From the NCBI GenBank assembly GCA_040755975.1, contig JBFLZY010000001.1, forward strand, positions 49,253 to 113,252: a stretch of 64,000 bases of DNA, read 5' to 3'. Made by a program: the position numbers and the translations under genes. The first letter of the stretch is position 1; every line of letters begins with the position of its first letter. Positions 62,877-64,000 of this stretch are shown here, piece by piece. The DNA is from JAIMBK01 sp040755975. GTDB taxonomy: Bacteria > Bacillota > Desulfotomaculia > Desulfotomaculales > Nap2-2B. A model generated the notes under the pieces. The model did no database searches and was not told the DNA's origin. It saw only the letters and a list, made by a program, of their open reading frames with translations.

Positions 62877-64000
62877 ATGCCGGCCATTAATTTGTGGGCA
62901 ACAGACGGTTACATCAGCACACCGGACGGTAAAAGCATATACATTTGGGGCTTTACCGATCAAGAAGGCGGGTCTGCTCAACTACCAGGACCCGCGATCA
63001 TAGTCAAACAAAAATTTCCTCCCCCGCTTAAAACGGTCGTTACCGTAAATCTTACCAATAACCTCCCGGAGCCGGTATCGCTGCTGTTTCCCGGACAGGA
63101 GGATGTAACGGCCAACGGCCGCCCGGTCCAACCCCAGTACCTGAACGGTTCCCTGGTTTCCTTTACCAATTACGCTTTGCCGGGCGAAACCATTACTTAT
63201 ACCTTCGCCGCCGCCAGTCCGGGCACATTTCTTTACGAGAGCGGAACATATCCTCATAAACAGGTGCCCATGGGGTTATACGGAGCCATTATCGTCAGAC
63301 CCTGGGAGTATATGATTGAACATAAAACCGCCTACGGCACCGACACCGGTACGGAATTTGACCGGGAATACCTGCTGGTTTTGGGGGAAATAGATCCCGA
63401 TCTCCACCATGCCGTGGAAACAGGCAAAGCCTACGATACAAGGGCTTACAAACCCAGGTACTGGACGATGAACGGCAGGTGCGCCACCGACACGATGCTT
63501 CCCGACAACGCAGCCCAGTTGCCCAACCAGCCCTACGGCTCCATGATCATGATGGAACCAGATGAAAAGATCCTTATCCGCTATGCCAATGCCGGGGTTG
63601 CAAACCACCCCCTGCACCCCCACGGCAACCACACCCGGCTGGTCGGGCTGGACGGGAAGCTGCTGCAGAACAGGATAGGCTTACGGGTAACCGACCTTTC
63701 TTATAAGAGGTTTACCGTTCTTGCGGGCGCGGGCCAAACCTGCGACCAGATCTATACCTGGTCCGGTTTGGGTTTTGACCCGGTTACCAACCCTATCCCC
63801 GCGAGGCTGCCCAATCTACGCAACATGGTGATCGCCCATGGCGGCATGACCATGTGGAGCGGCAGCCCGTACCTGGGCGAAAAGGGAGAGCTCCCGCCCG
63901 GAGTGGTTTCCTATAACCGGGCCGGTGAATACCATTTTATGCTCCATTCCCATGCGGAGCCCGAGATTACCAACTGGGGATCTTACCCCGGAGGATTAAT
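62877..64000 (+). CDS. Multicopper-oxidase-like cupredoxin protein 2 (cut by window end)
   Basis: Open to the window end; 374 codons seen. It begins MPAINLWATDGYISTPDGKS. The first-domain copper motifs are missing (LLFPGQEDV and LYESGTYPHKQVPMGLYG at those places) but the last-domain motif HPLHPHGNHTRLVG and YHFMLHSHAEPEITNWGSY are present. It is a paralogue of the previous gene with the complementary set of ligands. GGGGAG precedes the ATG. No signal peptide. The 140 bases between the two genes are T-rich and hold no gene. Confidence 0.8.
   Translation, partial: MPAINLWATDGYISTPDGKSIYIWGFTDQEGGSAQLPGPAIIVKQKFPPPLKTVVTVNLTNNLPEPVSLLFPGQEDVTANGRPVQPQYLNGSLVSFTNYALPGETITYTFAAASPGTFLYESGTYPHKQVPMGLYGAIIVRPWEYMIEHKTAYGTDTGTEFDREYLLVLGEIDPDLHHAVETGKAYDTRAYKPRYWTMNGRCATDTMLPDNAAQLPNQPYGSMIMMEPDEKILIRYANAGVANHPLHPHGNHTRLVGLDGKLLQNRIGLRVTDLSYKRFTVLAGAGQTCDQIYTWSGLGFDPVTNPIPARLPNLRNMVIAHGGMTMWSGSPYLGEKGELPPGVVSYNRAGEYHFMLHSHAEPEITNWGSYPGGL

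Overview
The window looks like chromosomal DNA of an anaerobic, spore-forming, methylotrophic or acetogenic Firmicute of the Peptococcaceae/Moorella kind. This rests on a T-box leader, a BirA-controlled bioY, several B12-dependent methyl-transfer systems, an ECF cobalamin importer, GC-rich coding regions and strong AGGAGG ribosome sites. The species is an inference; no 16S gene is present.

Layout. 1-2000: edge of a prophage or integrative element, with two small unknown genes, a likely Acb2/Tad1 cyclic-nucleotide sponge and a tyrosine recombinase. 2200-16240: housekeeping genes, nearly all on the minus strand (pyrG, argS, a T-box/Lrp/aminotransferase operon, lysS, a likely small RNA, greA, an acyl-ACP-reductase-like gene, dusB, coaX, bioY, birA, a PduO-type adenosyltransferase). 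16380-18090: two DUF6951-like genes, a mosaic pseudogene and a Phd/PIN toxin-antitoxin pair. 18270-39780: a large one-carbon island. 39710-48980: a cobalamin uptake locus under a cobalamin riboswitch, plus cobO. 49080-56170: mixed genes (PAS-GGDEF, CopZ-like, TauE/SafE, a long beta-CASP protein). 56220-64000: tRNA-Leu, a truncated integrase interrupted by a MITE-like element, a giant beta-helix protein and two multicopper-oxidase-like genes, the last cut by the window edge.

The one-carbon island has a minus-strand arm and a plus-strand arm. The plus arm is a methanol methyltransferase set: mtaA-like, mtaB, mtaC, a CobW GTPase, a RamA-type activator and a second MtaA-like protein. The minus arm holds a second activator (N-terminal 2Fe-2S type), an MtrH-like methyltransferase that probably passes methyl groups to tetrahydrofolate, an MtaA-like protein, two corrinoid proteins, two regulators with three XRE domains each, another CobW GTPase and a run of eight small thioredoxin-like genes headed by a UroD/MtaA-like methyltransferase.

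The most notable result is that three genes of this minus arm have an in-frame TGA exactly where relatives have a catalytic or metal-binding cysteine: the UroD/MtaA-like enzyme (TGA 31085-31087, followed by 32 more codons that match the family C-terminus) and two thioredoxin-like proteins (TGA 27761-27763 and 27455-27457). Each TGA is followed by a short hairpin with G at the start of a 3-nt loop, as expected of bacterial SECIS elements. I read them as selenoproteins, and the operon as a selenium-dependent corrinoid methyl-transfer system with its own thiol/selenol redox proteins.

The cobalamin locus is also unusual. A 1175-residue S-layer protein combines an alpha/alpha-toroid repeat region with a transcobalamin-like DUF4430 domain, resembling vertebrate intrinsic factor in layout. 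It lies just downstream of the cobalamin riboswitch and heads the ECF transporter genes.
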